Shown piece after piece: positions 8,571 through 18,324 of a stretch of 64,000 bases of DNA. How positions within the stretch are numbered: the first letter of the stretch is position 1; every line of letters begins with the position of its first letter. Made by a program: the position numbers and the translations under genes. The notes under the pieces are model-generated. The model made no database searches. It saw only the letters and a program-made list of their open reading frames with translations, and was not told the DNA's origin. Source of the DNA: Gammaproteobacteria bacterium (lineage in GTDB: Bacteria > Pseudomonadota > Gammaproteobacteria > Burkholderiales > Burkholderiaceae_B); NCBI GenBank assembly GCA_018815245.1, contig JAHIXK010000008.1, positions 62,001-126,000 of the forward strand. The letters are read 5' to 3'.

Positions 8571-10451
8571 ATGATTCCTCAAAGCTTTATTGATGATTTG
8601 CTGTATCGCCTCGACATCGCCGATGTGGTGGGCCGGTATGTGCAATTGAAGGCTGCGGGGGCCAACTTACAGGGCTTGTGCCCGTTTCACAACGAAAAAT
8701 CCCCATCGTTCACGGTAAGCCCCTCCAAGCAGTTTTATCACTGCTTTGGCTGCGGGGCGCATGGCAATGCGGTTGGCTTTGTGATGGAACATTTGGGGAT
8801 GACCTTCCCGGAAGCGGTTGAAAGCCTGGCGGGCAATTTGGGAATTGATGTGCCGCATGAAAAAGGCATGGATGTACCCGCAGAGGTGCGCTCCGAGCGG
8901 GAGGAGCTGGTTGGGCTGCTGACCCGCGCCGCCAATTATTACAAAACACAATTGAAAAAAAGCCCACTGGCCGTTGATTATCTGAAAAACCGCGGGCTGA
9001 CCGGCCAAGTGGCTGCCCGCTATGGCATGGGCTACGCGCCTGACGGGTATCAAAACCTTGAGAGTGTCGTTGAAAATTACGCCAGCAACACCCAGCTTGA
9101 CTTGGCGGGTCTGACCAAGATCAGCGACAGCAACCGCCGCTACGATGCATTTCGTGGCCGCATCATGTTTCCCATTCGCAATGCCAAAGGGCAGGTGATC
9201 GGTTTTGGTGGGCGGGTATTGGGCGATGAAAAGCCGAAATATTTGAATAGTCCTGAAACGCCTGTGTTTTCCAAAGGGCATGAAGTGTATGGCTTGTTTG
9301 AAGCCCGTCAGGCCATTCACAAAATGGGCTATGCCCTTGTGACCGAGGGCTACATGGACGTGGTGGCGTTGGCCCAATGGGGGTTCGAGAACGCGGTGGC
9401 TACTTTGGGCACTGCGGTAACGCCGGACCATGTGCTGAAGCTGTTCAAGCAAACCGACCGGCTTGTGTTTGCCTTTGATGGCGACGGGGCTGGTCAAAAA
9501 GCCGCCTGGCGCGCCCTTCAGGCTTGTTTGCCGCACGTGAGCGAAAACAAGCGGGCCGATTTCATTTTTCTGCCTGCCGAGCACGACCCCGATTCGTTTA
9601 TTAGAACCGAAGGGCCTGATGGCTTTGAGGCCATGGTGGCGCAGGCCGCGCCTTTGTCGGAATTTCTTGCGCGCTACCTGGAGCGCAATTACCCCTTGCA
9701 GCAAATCGAGGGCAGCGCGGCAGCTATTTCATTTTTGAAGCCCCTTGTTGTGCAAATGCAGCCCACGGTGTACAGGTCTTCTTTGTTGCGGTCCTTGGCG
9801 AATTTGCTGGGTGCCACACCCATGGAGCTTAATCGACACTTGGGATTGAAAAGCCGCGAGGGCGGCGGCGATTACTTTTCACCGAAAAACAAAGGGCAGT
9901 TTCAGGGCGGTCAGCAAAATGGTCAGCAGGGCAAATTTTCCGGCAAGAAGTTCGGCAAGCGGTTTGGTAAGTTCGAGGACGAGCCCCTGCAAAACAATTG
10001 GGGCCCCAGGCCCACTGCAAAATCGCCTTTGTTAAGCCTGGCGGCGCGGGTTATTCGTGCACCCCAGCACGTTGATCTGTGCAATTCGTTGCTTGATTTG
10101 TATGAGCGAGAGAAAAATCCTGCCCCGGAAGTGCATAGTTTCGTTCATTTGCTTGAAAAAATCAGAAGCGACCCCAACTTGTTGGAAGCGCGTTTGCAGC
10201 ATGCCTTCAACGACGAAGTTCATCAAAATTGGGTTAACTCCGTGCTGAAGGAAGCGCGCAGTCTGGACGATTCGCTCGATTTTGAAACCGAGTTGCGATC
10301 TGGCGTGTATCAATGCAGTGAACTGTGGTTTAAGGCCGAACTGGAGCGGCTAACCACCGAGATGCCCACTCAAGGGGAGCAACTCCGTTGGTATCACGAA
10401 TGTATGCAACGCTTCCAAGAATTAAAACAAAAGCGAGTTAATCAGTTATAA
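8571..10451 (+). CDS. dnaG: DNA primase
   Basis: 626 residues; makes RNA primers at the replication fork. The N-terminal zinc-binding domain has C37, H40, C58 and C61 (LCPFHNEKSPSF, YHCFGCGAHG). The catalytic core and TOPRIM domain follow (VTEGYMDVVALAQ with the metal-binding Glu; FAFDGDGAGQKAA with the DxD). The C-terminal helicase-binding region is joined by a Gly/Gln/Lys-rich linker at about residues 425-485 (GGQQNGQQGKFSGKKFGKRF). Length is normal once that linker is counted. It lies between yqeY and rpoD, the classic arrangement. Confidence 0.98.
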   Translation: MIPQSFIDDLLYRLDIADVVGRYVQLKAAGANLQGLCPFHNEKSPSFTVSPSKQFYHCFGCGAHGNAVGFVMEHLGMTFPEAVESLAGNLGIDVPHEKGMDVPAEVRSEREELVGLLTRAANYYKTQLKKSPLAVDYLKNRGLTGQVAARYGMGYAPDGYQNLESVVENYASNTQLDLAGLTKISDSNRRYDAFRGRIMFPIRNAKGQVIGFGGRVLGDEKPKYLNSPETPVFSKGHEVYGLFEARQAIHKMGYALVTEGYMDVVALAQWGFENAVATLGTAVTPDHVLKLFKQTDRLVFAFDGDGAGQKAAWRALQACLPHVSENKRADFIFLPAEHDPDSFIRTEGPDGFEAMVAQAAPLSEFLARYLERNYPLQQIEGSAAAISFLKPLVVQMQPTVYRSSLLRSLANLLGATPMELNRHLGLKSREGGGDYFSPKNKGQFQGGQQNGQQGKFSGKKFGKRFGKFEDEPLQNNWGPRPTAKSPLLSLAARVIRAPQHVDLCNSLLDLYEREKNPAPEVHSFVHLLEKIRSDPNLLEARLQHAFNDEVHQNWVNSVLKEARSLDDSLDFETELRSGVYQCSELWFKAELERLTTEMPTQGEQLRWYHECMQRFQELKQKRVNQL

Positions 10452-10534
10452 TTAAGGGTTACGGTGCAAGATTTGCATCTTTGCAGTGCGTTATTGCGCA
10501 CAAAGTGGCCGTTATTGAGTTGTTCAGGGAATGA

Positions 10535-13105
10535 ATGTTCAAAATATTCAACATTTTTTCAAAAACACAGGAACAGAAAGCCAAATCTGGCCACAAAACC
10601 AAGTCTATGAGCGAGCAAGAAGACGCTGGCTTACAGCAAACCGATACACACACACAGATTCCTGGTGGCCAAAAGCCGGAGAAGGAATCCTCCACTAAGG
10701 CATCCAAACGCAAGGGAGCGTCGTCAATGGCAGGGAAGAAGGTTTCTCCTCAAAAGGCAACAGTAAAAGAAGCGAACGTAAAAACCGTGGTTAAGAAGAC
10801 AGAATCCAATAAAAAAGCACCTGTTGCTGAAACGCCTGCGAGCAAGAAAGTCGCCGCACCTGCACCTGTTTTGGCCGAAGAAAAGCCCAAACGCGGCCCA
10901 AAGCCAAAAATTGCTGAATCCGTTGTGGAGCCCGTGGCAGCTGCTACCGAGGAATCACAACCGAAGAAGCGCGGCCGCAAGCCAAAGGTTGTAGAGCAGG
11001 CAGTAGAGGCCCCCAAGGGTCGTGGTCGCCCACCGAAGGCTGGAAAACCCAAGTCTGAGGACGACGACGACGAAGACATCGATTCCGGTGCTGATGCATC
11101 CATCGATTCCGACGACGTGCCCGAGGACGACGACTCAGACGCGAAAAAAGCGGATCTGGTCATCATGCCCAAGCGTGGCCGGGGTTCCAAGGCCAAAGAC
11201 AAAGCGTTGATCAACTCCGCTTACCTTAGCTCGGCCAACGCCACGGTTGAAGAACTGGAATTGCGCCGTAACCAGCTGAAAACCCTGATCAAAATGGGTA
11301 AGGAACGCGGTTACCTGACCTTCGCTGAAATCAACGATCATTTGCCTGACGATGTAACAGACGGCGAAGTGATTGAGGCAATGGTCAGCACCTTCCACGA
11401 CATGGGCATCACTGTTTACGAACAGGCCCCTGACGCGGAAGCCTTGTTGATGAACGACAATGCACCGGTTGGAACTTCTGCAGAAGACGCTGAAGAAGAA
11501 GCCGAGGCTGCGTTGAGCAACGTTGATTCTGAATTTGGCCGCACGACCGATCCCGTTCGTATGTACATGCGTGAAATGGGTACGGTGGAATTGCTGACCC
11601 GCGAAGGCGAAATTGAAATTGCCAAGCGAATTGAAGCAGGCCTTAAAGACATGGTGCAAGCCATTTCCGCTTGCCCGGCCATTGTGGAAGACGTGGTTGG
11701 TTTGGGTCAACGCATTGCCGAGGGTTTGTCCACTGTTGATGAAGTGGTTGACGGCATTGTTGACGATTCCATTACAGACGACATGGTGGAAGCCGCAGCA
11801 CCTGAAGAAGTGAGCGACGACGAAGAAAGCGATGACGAGGAAGAAGGCAACGACGGTGGTACCACCTCCGGCATGTCGGCCCGTCAGCTTGAAGAGTTGA
11901 AGAAAAATTCGCTGGCTGTGTTCTCTGAAATTGAAAAGCAGTTCGCCAAACTGAAAAAGGCGCGTGGCGATGGCGGTTACAATTCCGCAGCCTACAAAAA
12001 GGCCAAGGAAGCGATTGCCGAGCAGTTCATGAAGGTTCGTTTCACTGCGAAACAGGTTGAGCGTTTGTGCAGTATTTTGCGTGAACAGGTAGACAGTGTT
12101 CGCAAAATTGAACGTGAGATTTACGACATCGCTGTGAACCGCGTGGGCGTGCCTCGCGAACGGTTCCTCGACAAGTTCCGTGGTCACGAGGTTGAAGCAG
12201 CCTGGGTTGACACCTTCAGTGGATCAAACGCTGCATGGGCGGAAACCTGGCTGCGCAATGTGCCTGCCATCAATGAATTGCAGCAGAAGCTTGTTGCCAT
12301 TCAAGATGCCGTGTCATTGCCGCTGAGCGACCTGCGAGCCATCAATCGCCAAATGGTATCCGGCGAAAACCGTGCCCGCCTCGCCAAACGTGAAATGATT
12401 GAAGCCAACTTGCGTTTGGTGATTTCCATTGCCAAGAAGTACACCAACCGTGGCTTGCAGTTCCTTGACTTGATTCAGGAAGGCAACGTGGGCTTGATGA
12501 AAGCGGTGGACAAGTTTGAATACCGCCGTGGCTACAAGTTTTCAACGTACGCCACATGGTGGATTCGCCAGGCCATTACCCGTTCTATTGCTGACCAGGC
12601 GCGCACCATTCGTATTCCGGTGCACATGATCGAAACCATCAACAAGATGAATCGTATCAGCCGCCAAATTTTGCAGGAAACAGGTATTGAGCCCGACCCG
12701 GCCACACTGGCCGAGCGCATGGAAATGCCTGAGGAAAAAATTCGCAAGATTCTGAAAATCGCGAAAGAACCCATTTCGATGGAAACACCGATTGGCGATG
12801 ACGACGATTCACACCTGGGCGATTTCATCGAAGACAACCACACTTTGGCTCCGCAAGACGCAGCGCAATACAGCAGCCTGCGCTTTGTAACCAAAGACGT
12901 GCTGGATTCACTGACCCCACGCGAAGCCAAAGTGCTGCGCATGCGTTTCGGTATTGAAATGAGCACCGACCACACGCTGGAAGAAGTGGGCAAACAGTTT
13001 GACGTAACCCGCGAGCGGATTCGTCAAATTGAAGCCAAGGCACTTCGCAAGCTGCGTCACCCCAGCCGTTCAGACAAGCTGAAAAGCTTCCTGGAAGGCG
13101 AATAA
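10535..13105 (+). CDS. rpoD: RNA polymerase sigma factor sigma-70 (RpoD) with long N-terminal tail
   Basis: 856 residues, primary sigma factor. The ATG at 10535 has AGGGA just upstream; later in-frame ATGs (about 10607 and 10727) cannot be excluded. Region 1.1 is at about 232-300, region 1.2 at about 345-375 ([19 protein letters not shown]), the nonconserved region follows, then region 2 ([38 protein letters not shown]), region 3, and the region 4 helix-turn-helix ([20 protein letters not shown]). It is longer than the roughly 610-residue E. coli protein, mainly because of a basic Lys/Ala/Pro head of about 230 residues. That head holds four AT-hook-like motifs (KRGPKPK 119-125, KRGRKPK 145-151, GRGRPPK 162-168, KRGRGSK 213-219) and an acidic run at 174-203. 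A tRNA and terminator follow. Confidence 0.97.
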   Translation: MFKIFNIFSKTQEQKAKSGHKTKSMSEQEDAGLQQTDTHTQIPGGQKPEKESSTKASKRKGASSMAGKKVSPQKATVKEANVKTVVKKTESNKKAPVAETPASKKVAAPAPVLAEEKPKRGPKPKIAESVVEPVAAATEESQPKKRGRKPKVVEQAVEAPKGRGRPPKAGKPKSEDDDDEDIDSGADASIDSDDVPEDDDSDAKKADLVIMPKRGRGSKAKDKALINSAYLSSANATVEELELRRNQLKTLIKMGKERGYLTFAEINDHLPDDVTDGEVIEAMVSTFHDMGITVYEQAPDAEALLMNDNAPVGTSAEDAEEEAEAALSNVDSEFGRTTDPVRMYMREMGTVELLTREGEIEIAKRIEAGLKDMVQAISACPAIVEDVVGLGQRIAEGLSTVDEVVDGIVDDSITDDMVEAAAPEEVSDDEESDDEEEGNDGGTTSGMSARQLEELKKNSLAVFSEIEKQFAKLKKARGDGGYNSAAYKKAKEAIAEQFMKVRFTAKQVERLCSILREQVDSVRKIEREIYDIAVNRVGVPRERFLDKFRGHEVEAAWVDTFSGSNAAWAETWLRNVPAINELQQKLVAIQDAVSLPLSDLRAINRQMVSGENRARLAKREMIEANLRLVISIAKKYTNRGLQFLDLIQEGNVGLMKAVDKFEYRRGYKFSTYATWWIRQAITRSIADQARTIRIPVHMIETINKMNRISRQILQETGIEPDPATLAERMEMPEEKIRKILKIAKEPISMETPIGDDDDSHLGDFIEDNHTLAPQDAAQYSSLRFVTKDVLDSLTPREAKVLRMRFGIEMSTDHTLEEVGKQFDVTRERIRQIEAKALRKLRHPSRSDKLKSFLEGE

Positions 13106-13128
13106 GTTGGTTTGAAAGGTAAAAGGAG

Positions 13129-13207
<79 letters not shown>

Positions 13208-13214
13208 AAAAACG

Positions 13215-13254
13215 AAGGACTTGGATGCAGCACACGCATCCAGGTCCTTTTTTT
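13215..13254 (+). terminator. Rho-independent terminator after the tRNA
   Basis: The inverted repeat GGACTTGGATGC / GCATCCAGGTCC with loop AGCACAC is followed by seven T. One mismatched pair interrupts the 12-bp stem. It closes the rpoD-tRNA transcript. Confidence 0.9.
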
Positions 13255-13274
13255 ATCACCACACCATTGCGCAA

Positions 13275-13688
13275 TTAGTCACACACGGTATTGGTGGTCC
13301 ATTGCCCAACGTTGTTTAAGGTGATCACACCACATCGGGCGGCTCGCGCGTCGATTGGGGCTGCAGTGATCGTAAAATTCCTTAAATTGGCTGCAGGGTT
13401 ATAGGTGATTGTGTATACGCCGTTATCATCTCTCGGGCTGGTCGTGAAAGGCAGCACGACGGTCGAGGTGGGGTAATTGTTTGTTCGAAGGTACTCTCTT
13501 TCCAGGAAATTGGTCAGCTCGAGCAGGTCGTTCCTGGCGGTGCGATACCAGGTTTTTTCCAACGCGTCGTTGTTGTTGAATATGCTGAGTGTGGCCAAAA
13601 CGCCGATGATGGCGACAACAATCATTATTTCTATCAACGTGAAACCGTGTGCTTGTCCAGCTTTTTTAAGCTTAATATTCTTGTTCAT
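13275..13688 (-). CDS. pilE: Type IV pilin-like protein (PilE family)
   Basis: 137 residues with a class III signal: a short basic leader, cleavage after G in QAHG/FTLIEIMIVV, Glu at +5, then the hydrophobic N-terminal helix. The C-terminus has two cysteines (ARCGVITLNNVG...TVCD) that probably form the D-region disulfide. The start at 13688 overlaps the pilY1 stop by four bases (ATGA), so translation is coupled; the frame is open further upstream but that would lengthen the leader needlessly. It is the last gene of the minor-pilin operon, as pilE is in Pseudomonas. It could be a minor pilin rather than the main subunit. Confidence 0.85.
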   Translation of the reverse strand: MNKNIKLKKAGQAHGFTLIEIMIVVAIIGVLATLSIFNNNDALEKTWYRTARNDLLELTNFLEREYLRTNNYPTSTVVLPFTTSPRDDNGVYTITYNPAANLRNFTITAAPIDARAARCGVITLNNVGQWTTNTVCD

Positions 13689-15586
13689 CTGCGGAAGTCC
13701 TCGCGCCATACTTCTTCAACTTTTCGGGGCCGAAAAGCGGTGTGATTAAGCAAAACAATGTTGGGTTGTACAAGCAAACGTTGCTCATAAAGCTCTGATA
13801 CGAAATGTTGGTCCACATCACATTGTTTGAAGGTGCCGTTGCCTTCGGCCGCATAAATTATGTTGCCGCAGGCTGACCAGGTGGGGTCCATGATGCCAAT
13901 CCGGTTCAGGTGATAGGCACCGTTGCTCTTTCTGCTGGAGAAATAAAGGCGGCCATTGAACTGAAAAGCATCCTGGTGCCGTATTTCTTCCCCGGGTTCA
14001 AGGAAAATTCTCCAGATGTTCTGGTTGTTCCAGTTCACCCGTATTGTATTGGGGTTGCCCTCCAAGGCTCGACCACCATCCCCATCCGATTTGAAATAGG
14101 CGCCTATCGTAGTGAAGTCCTTATACACAGGTTCTTCAACAGCGTCCTCCAGGCCCTTGCTCCACAAGCCCACCACTTCCGGGACAGATCCGTTGTTTTG
14201 GCGAGAAGTCACGAAACTAATCACGCTGCCGCCTTTGGGGTGCCTCATGACGGCTGGTTTTGATGAAACGAACACTTGTTGGTTTGGGTTCTTTGTTTTG
14301 TAAATCACTTGTATGCGATTGGATTTTCCCACGGGTTCTTCCAGCTTGAATCGGACGATTTTGCCGCTTGAATCTGCGGCGTAGGCGATATCCACCGTTC
14401 CTCTCAGATCATGGTCCGTAAGCGATGGGGCATAAAGACCCCGAAATAGTGATTCCTCGCCACCGGCCGGAACATCGAACGACAGTTCTACGTCGCCATT
14501 GAAAAGATCGATGCCCAGTAAAGTGCTGCTGTTGCTGATTGAACCCAAGCCATTTCCGATAAACACCATGTGCCTGGCACCACCCCTAACCTTGGCTCTG
14601 GTAATTTCCACCATGCCTTCGATGTGACCAATTTTAGTGCCTGAAAAATGTTCCCAAAGCACACTGGGGCTTGCGCTGCCCCCGGTTATGTCAAGTGCAT
14701 ACAAGCCTTTTAAACCTTTGCCCAAGGTGCCGACCAAAATCGTTCGCTTCGTGCCGGAATTGTCTTTGGCTGTGTAAATGGCAATTTTTCCGTCGACCGT
14801 GTGCAATGGCCGCTTTGATGTGTCGTAACCTGGTTCAGTCACCAACATGTTCAAATTTGGAAGCACAGCGCTGGGCATGTATGCGAATTCTTCCTCGCCG
14901 GTGTTGGCGTTGATTGCGTGCAGCATGCCGTCGTCTGCGCCAAAGTAAACCACCTGTCTGCTTCTGCCGTGGTCGTAGTACATCATGTTGGAATTAATCA
15001 CCTGCCCCAGTTTGCTGGTTCGAACAGTGAAATTACCCGGCGGGGTCTTTCCATGCATGTAGTTGATTATTTGATTGGCTCTGATTGGTGTTGGATCAAT
15101 TTTGCCTCGAAGTGTCGGAGGAATTTTGGTTTCCGAAAAAATATAGGATCCCCTTCCAGCAACACCAAGTGGTTGCAAAATACCATCTCCGGTGATGATC
15201 AGCCTGGGTTTTGTTCTACTCTGCAACTTGTTTTTGGCTTGCCAAGCTACATCCGTTGGGCTGTCATTGACCGTTTCAAAAGTGCTGTTTTTGAACTGTC
15301 GAGAAATAAAATCGCCGTCAAATCGTTTGATTGTGGGAACTGGTGGATTTTGTTGATAGTACGATGGCGCATACCAAAAAAAATTCTCTCCGCCCCTTTT
15401 AAATGTGTCGGGAGGTAGGTCGATCAAATTGCCAATTTGCAGCGCATTAACAGCCCCCGATCCAACAAAAGAACCTTGTGATCGCTTGTCACCTTTGAAC
15501 TTCACGTCCGCGATTGCGTTCGAGAAAACGGCATTCAATGTTAATGTACCGATTAAAAGGCAACGAAGAATCTTGTTCGGCTTCAT
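13685..15586 (-). CDS. pilY1: PilY1-like pilus protein, short form (C-terminal propeller only)
   Basis: 633 residues from the ATG at 15586, which has AAGGATCACTGATA upstream and gives a clean signal peptide (MKPNKILRCLLIGTLTLNAV..SNAIA). The body matches the PilY1 C-terminal beta-propeller (VVYFGADDGMLHAINANTGEE; TILVGTLGKGLKGLYALDI). A calcium-loop-like D-x-D-x5-D segment (DHDLRGTVD, residues 391-399) is kept. The N-terminal von Willebrand A domain of PilY1/PilC adhesins is missing, making this far shorter than the usual 1000+ residues. In Pseudomonas and Neisseria, PilY1/PilC controls pilus extension and adhesion. No frameshift or remnant is seen upstream, so it looks like a natural short form. 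Base composition is AT-richer than the housekeeping neighbours. Confidence 0.83.
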   Translation of the reverse strand: MKPNKILRCLLIGTLTLNAVFSNAIADVKFKGDKRSQGSFVGSGAVNALQIGNLIDLPPDTFKRGGENFFWYAPSYYQQNPPVPTIKRFDGDFISRQFKNSTFETVNDSPTDVAWQAKNKLQSRTKPRLIITGDGILQPLGVAGRGSYIFSETKIPPTLRGKIDPTPIRANQIINYMHGKTPPGNFTVRTSKLGQVINSNMMYYDHGRSRQVVYFGADDGMLHAINANTGEEEFAYMPSAVLPNLNMLVTEPGYDTSKRPLHTVDGKIAIYTAKDNSGTKRTILVGTLGKGLKGLYALDITGGSASPSVLWEHFSGTKIGHIEGMVEITRAKVRGGARHMVFIGNGLGSISNSSTLLGIDLFNGDVELSFDVPAGGEESLFRGLYAPSLTDHDLRGTVDIAYAADSSGKIVRFKLEEPVGKSNRIQVIYKTKNPNQQVFVSSKPAVMRHPKGGSVISFVTSRQNNGSVPEVVGLWSKGLEDAVEEPVYKDFTTIGAYFKSDGDGGRALEGNPNTIRVNWNNQNIWRIFLEPGEEIRHQDAFQFNGRLYFSSRKSNGAYHLNRIGIMDPTWSACGNIIYAAEGNGTFKQCDVDQHFVSELYEQRLLVQPNIVLLNHTAFRPRKVEEVWREDFRR

Positions 15587-15625
15587 TATCAGTGATCCTT
15601 TCTTGATGAATTTCATTTGCACGCT

Positions 15626-16207
15626 TTAATAATAAACAGAGAAGTCGCATTGAACCTTCAGTAACAGCTTCTTGGTAATCTGTGCAGTGGTGTTTGGGTC
15701 TATTCCTGTTCCCCGTGCAACGATTCTGACCAGTGCCTGTTCGAAAGGCGGTATGCAGGAATAATTAACCAAAGTGACAATAAAAACGGGTTCACGAGCT
15801 GCAAATGGAATTTGCGTTATCAAGGGAAAGTTGGCTTGCCCGCCGTTGGATTCCACGAAAGCTTTGGAAACACGAAATGCCCGGTTCTGGCTAATTGCGT
15901 CGTTGAGGCTAACCTTGTTTTCACCTGGATGAATGCCAATCTTTCTGTATCTGGGATAATCGATGTTCGGATTAAATGGTTTAAACGGAGAAAATTCAGA
16001 GGTCAGCCATTGCTCGGCATAATCCACACCCAGCCCAGCAGCGGTGTAAGCAATATCGTAGTCGTTCGATCCTGAGGTTGCACGAACATTCAAGGTGTTG
16101 CTTTTAATCCATGATGCGCTGGCTATTGTCCCCAAAAAAAGCGCCAATAAAACCATAATCAAGGCATAGCCTTTGTTCTGGTTTGATTTGTCAATAATAT
16201 GGCGCAT
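15626..16207 (-). CDS. pilX: PilX-like minor pilin
   Basis: 193 residues. The N-terminus has the leader and hydrophobic helix of a PilX-type minor pilin (NKGYALIMVLLALFLGTIAS), with Gly at -1 but no Glu at +5, as in the PilX/GspK-like group. The rest is a soluble domain with few recognisable motifs. It starts four bases after pilW and lies 39 bases before pilY1. PilX, PilV, PilW and PilY1 are known to form a pilus-tip priming complex in other species. Identification leans on position and the helix. Confidence 0.75.
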   Translation of the reverse strand: MRHIIDKSNQNKGYALIMVLLALFLGTIASASWIKSNTLNVRATSGSNDYDIAYTAAGLGVDYAEQWLTSEFSPFKPFNPNIDYPRYRKIGIHPGENKVSLNDAISQNRAFRVSKAFVESNGGQANFPLITQIPFAAREPVFIVTLVNYSCIPPFEQALVRIVARGTGIDPNTTAQITKKLLLKVQCDFSVYY

Positions 16208-16211
16208 CTTT

Positions 16212-17003
16212 CTAGTTCCTAAGATAAATTATTCTGTCAAACGGCGTGCGCACCATTTTCTGGCTATAGTCCATGTTTTCAGGATCTGTGTTGGTGCTCG
16301 GCGCAACCTGATCACTCGCCACCACGTCGTACCGGTACCTTAAGCTAACCACATCGCCTTTTTCATCTGGATTTCTCCTCAGGAAATTCTCCCCTTTGAC
16401 GTATACATCTGCGAAGCCGTCATCATCCTTGTCTATACCCGCCCAAAAAGTAAGGTTTTCTATTCCGCTGGCAAGCACCACCGTATCAGCTATCGGATCA
16501 AGTCCGTTCAGTACGTCCATGTTCTTCTTGATGCCATCTCTTGTAAAACGTCGGCAAGTCACTTTGTCATCACCGCGTCGAATTCGGACATAGTAAAGTT
16601 TGCGCGTTGCCGAAAGGTCTCTGCCCGTGCAGTCAAAAGATGAAATGAAATCATCGTTTTGTTCAGCATAAAATCGGTAAAAAAGTATGTAGTTGTTTCT
16701 CAGGATGATAGACTCACCCTTTTGAAAACCATATTCTTCGGGAAAGTCAATCAAGTCATTGGTGGTGGGGGAATATTTGTATCCTGCTTTTTTCACTTCG
16801 TGATTAATTGATTCTTGTAGTAAACGCGCATTTTCAAGAATTGAAAACATTGCATTGTGAGAGAAGTTGTTGTTGTAGAAATTGGATATGCCAGTGAATG
16901 CGGCAGACAGCACAATGGCGCTTAGCGCGACATAGATCATCAACTCGATCAGTGTATAGGCTTCGATTTTTTTATTTTTATTGATTGTCCGAATTGTATT
17001 CAT
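16212..17003 (-). CDS. pilW: PilW-like minor pilin
   Basis: 263 residues with an N-terminal pilin helix (AYTLIELMIYVALSAIVLSA) containing Glu at +5. The residue before the expected cleavage site is Ala, not the usual Gly. Length and order fit PilW. Its start overlaps the pilV stop (ATGA), so the two are translationally coupled. Codon use is clearly AT-rich (many AAT, TTT, AAA codons) compared with the genes on either side of the pilin cluster. Confidence 0.8.
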   Translation of the reverse strand: MNTIRTINKNKKIEAYTLIELMIYVALSAIVLSAAFTGISNFYNNNFSHNAMFSILENARLLQESINHEVKKAGYKYSPTTNDLIDFPEEYGFQKGESIILRNNYILFYRFYAEQNDDFISSFDCTGRDLSATRKLYYVRIRRGDDKVTCRRFTRDGIKKNMDVLNGLDPIADTVVLASGIENLTFWAGIDKDDDGFADVYVKGENFLRRNPDEKGDVVSLRYRYDVVASDQVAPSTNTDPENMDYSQKMVRTPFDRIIYLRN

Positions 17004-17512
17004 AATTTGCCCATTAACCTGTAATAGTTTTCGGCTTGGTCTGGTTCTGTTTCGCAGTTATATCCTGTCTCAATGGTTTCATTTCCATCACGCCACATTA
17101 TTTCTATAGCAATCGCCTTTCTTTGTTTTAAAAAAGTAACGCAACCACGGCCATTTGGAAGCAAGCTTCTCATTTGATTGTGCCAAGCTCGCAGGTTTTT
17201 TAAAGCCAATTTATCGTAAATTTTGTCATTCTTCATTTTGTTATTAAGCAGCTTAATTACTTTGTCAACGTCGACTCTTCTTTCGCCAAGCTCGAAATCG
17301 TCCACAAATGGTTTGCTCGAACGAACTCTTTCAATCATGTCCAGCGCCAGCATGGAGGCGTGTGCACGGTACTCTGCCGTGGTGGACGACTTGAAAGACT
17401 GGATTTGCAAGTTACTTAAGCTGAGAAATCCAATAGCAAAAAGAAAACTGGCAATCACCACCTCTATCAAAGCGGCACCCCGGTTTTTTTTGTTTGGCAG
17501 ATAAGTTTTCAT
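17000..17512 (-). CDS. pilV: PilV-like minor pilin
   Basis: 170 residues with a basic leader, cleavage after G in NRG/AALIEVVIASFLFAIGF and Glu at +5. A region resembling PilV follows (YRAHASMLALDMIERVRSS). It lies second in the operon after the fimT-like gene with a 37-base gap. Function is inferred from the PilV family: a tip or priming pilin. Confidence 0.8.
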   Translation of the reverse strand: MKTYLPNKKNRGAALIEVVIASFLFAIGFLSLSNLQIQSFKSSTTAEYRAHASMLALDMIERVRSSKPFVDDFELGERRVDVDKVIKLLNNKMKNDKIYDKLALKNLRAWHNQMRSLLPNGRGCVTFLKQRKAIAIEIMWRDGNETIETGYNCETEPDQAENYYRLMGKL

Positions 17513-17549
17513 GTGGTCTCGCGTGGTCGGTTTAGTCTTGGAAGGGTGG

Positions 17550-18170
17550 TTAGCCGTCTTCAGGCGGGTCTACCGGAGTATTCGCTTGCACACAGGTATT
17601 GTTTGGCATCACTTCAGTTGTTGTGTGAATTCGGCGGCTCACTGTCACACGCCTTGTGTACTGGCTTTCGCAGACTGTGAAAATCGCCTCCCTGGGTCTC
17701 CATTGGCCGTCTGCTCTTTTGGCCTCCAGATAGCCGGAATTTGAAACCCTGAACACCGCCCCAACAGATTCGTTGGTGGTGAGCAATATTGATTGCGCTG
17801 CCTCATTTATTTCGTAAACAAGAACGTCTGCTCCGGTGCCGTCGAAAACCTCGTTGCCGTTGTCTACCCAAACACGCCAGCCCTGTTCCCACCTGCTGTT
17901 GATCGCGCCAATGTAGACAAGCTGATTTCTGGCCCTGGCCTCAGCCCGGGCCAATCGAGCGGACGCGGCCAGTTCACGGGCTGTGGCATCGACTCGCGCG
18001 GTGTAGATTTGTTCGAATAGTGGAGGAACCATCAAGGTAATCAACACTGCGACGATCGCTATTGCGATCATAAGTTCCAGCAGAGAATAGCCCTTGAGCC
18101 GTGTGTTAAGCCGTGTACGAAGCATGGGTTCATCGCTCGATCGAAATATGATATTGATTCTATTAATCAT
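17550..18170 (-). CDS. fimT: GspH/FimT-family minor pilin
   Basis: About 206 residues from the ATG at 18170. A shorter start at 18125 (MLRTRLNTRLKG) would give a more ordinary class III leader, and the frame is open to a TTG at 18185. Cleavage is expected after G in LKG/YSLLELMIAIAIVAVLI. The rest matches the GspH/FimT domain (ARELAASARLARAEARARNQ; GQWRPREAIFTVC). First gene of the operon, where Pseudomonas has fimT/fimU. The divergent intergenic stretch up to the reductase gene probably holds its promoter. Confidence 0.82.
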   Translation of the reverse strand: MINRINIIFRSSDEPMLRTRLNTRLKGYSLLELMIAIAIVAVLITLMVPPLFEQIYTARVDATARELAASARLARAEARARNQLVYIGAINSRWEQGWRVWVDNGNEVFDGTGADVLVYEINEAAQSILLTTNESVGAVFRVSNSGYLEAKRADGQWRPREAIFTVCESQYTRRVTVSRRIHTTTEVMPNNTCVQANTPVDPPEDG

Positions 18171-18324
18171 TTTCCGGGTGGCCAATCACCCGTCGAGGTT
18201 GATCGTAAGGGGGTAGGGTTAGGTGCCGTGGGGTGACCAAGATATTAAAAAGTGTTCACTAAACTCCAGGTTTTCAATTAATTTAAAAAATCTCAATAAA
18301 ATCAACAATATAAAAAATAAAATA

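Noticed and set aside
13685-15586. pilY1 pseudogene
   Set aside because: No frameshift, no N-terminal remnant upstream, and a good ribosome-binding site and signal peptide at the start.
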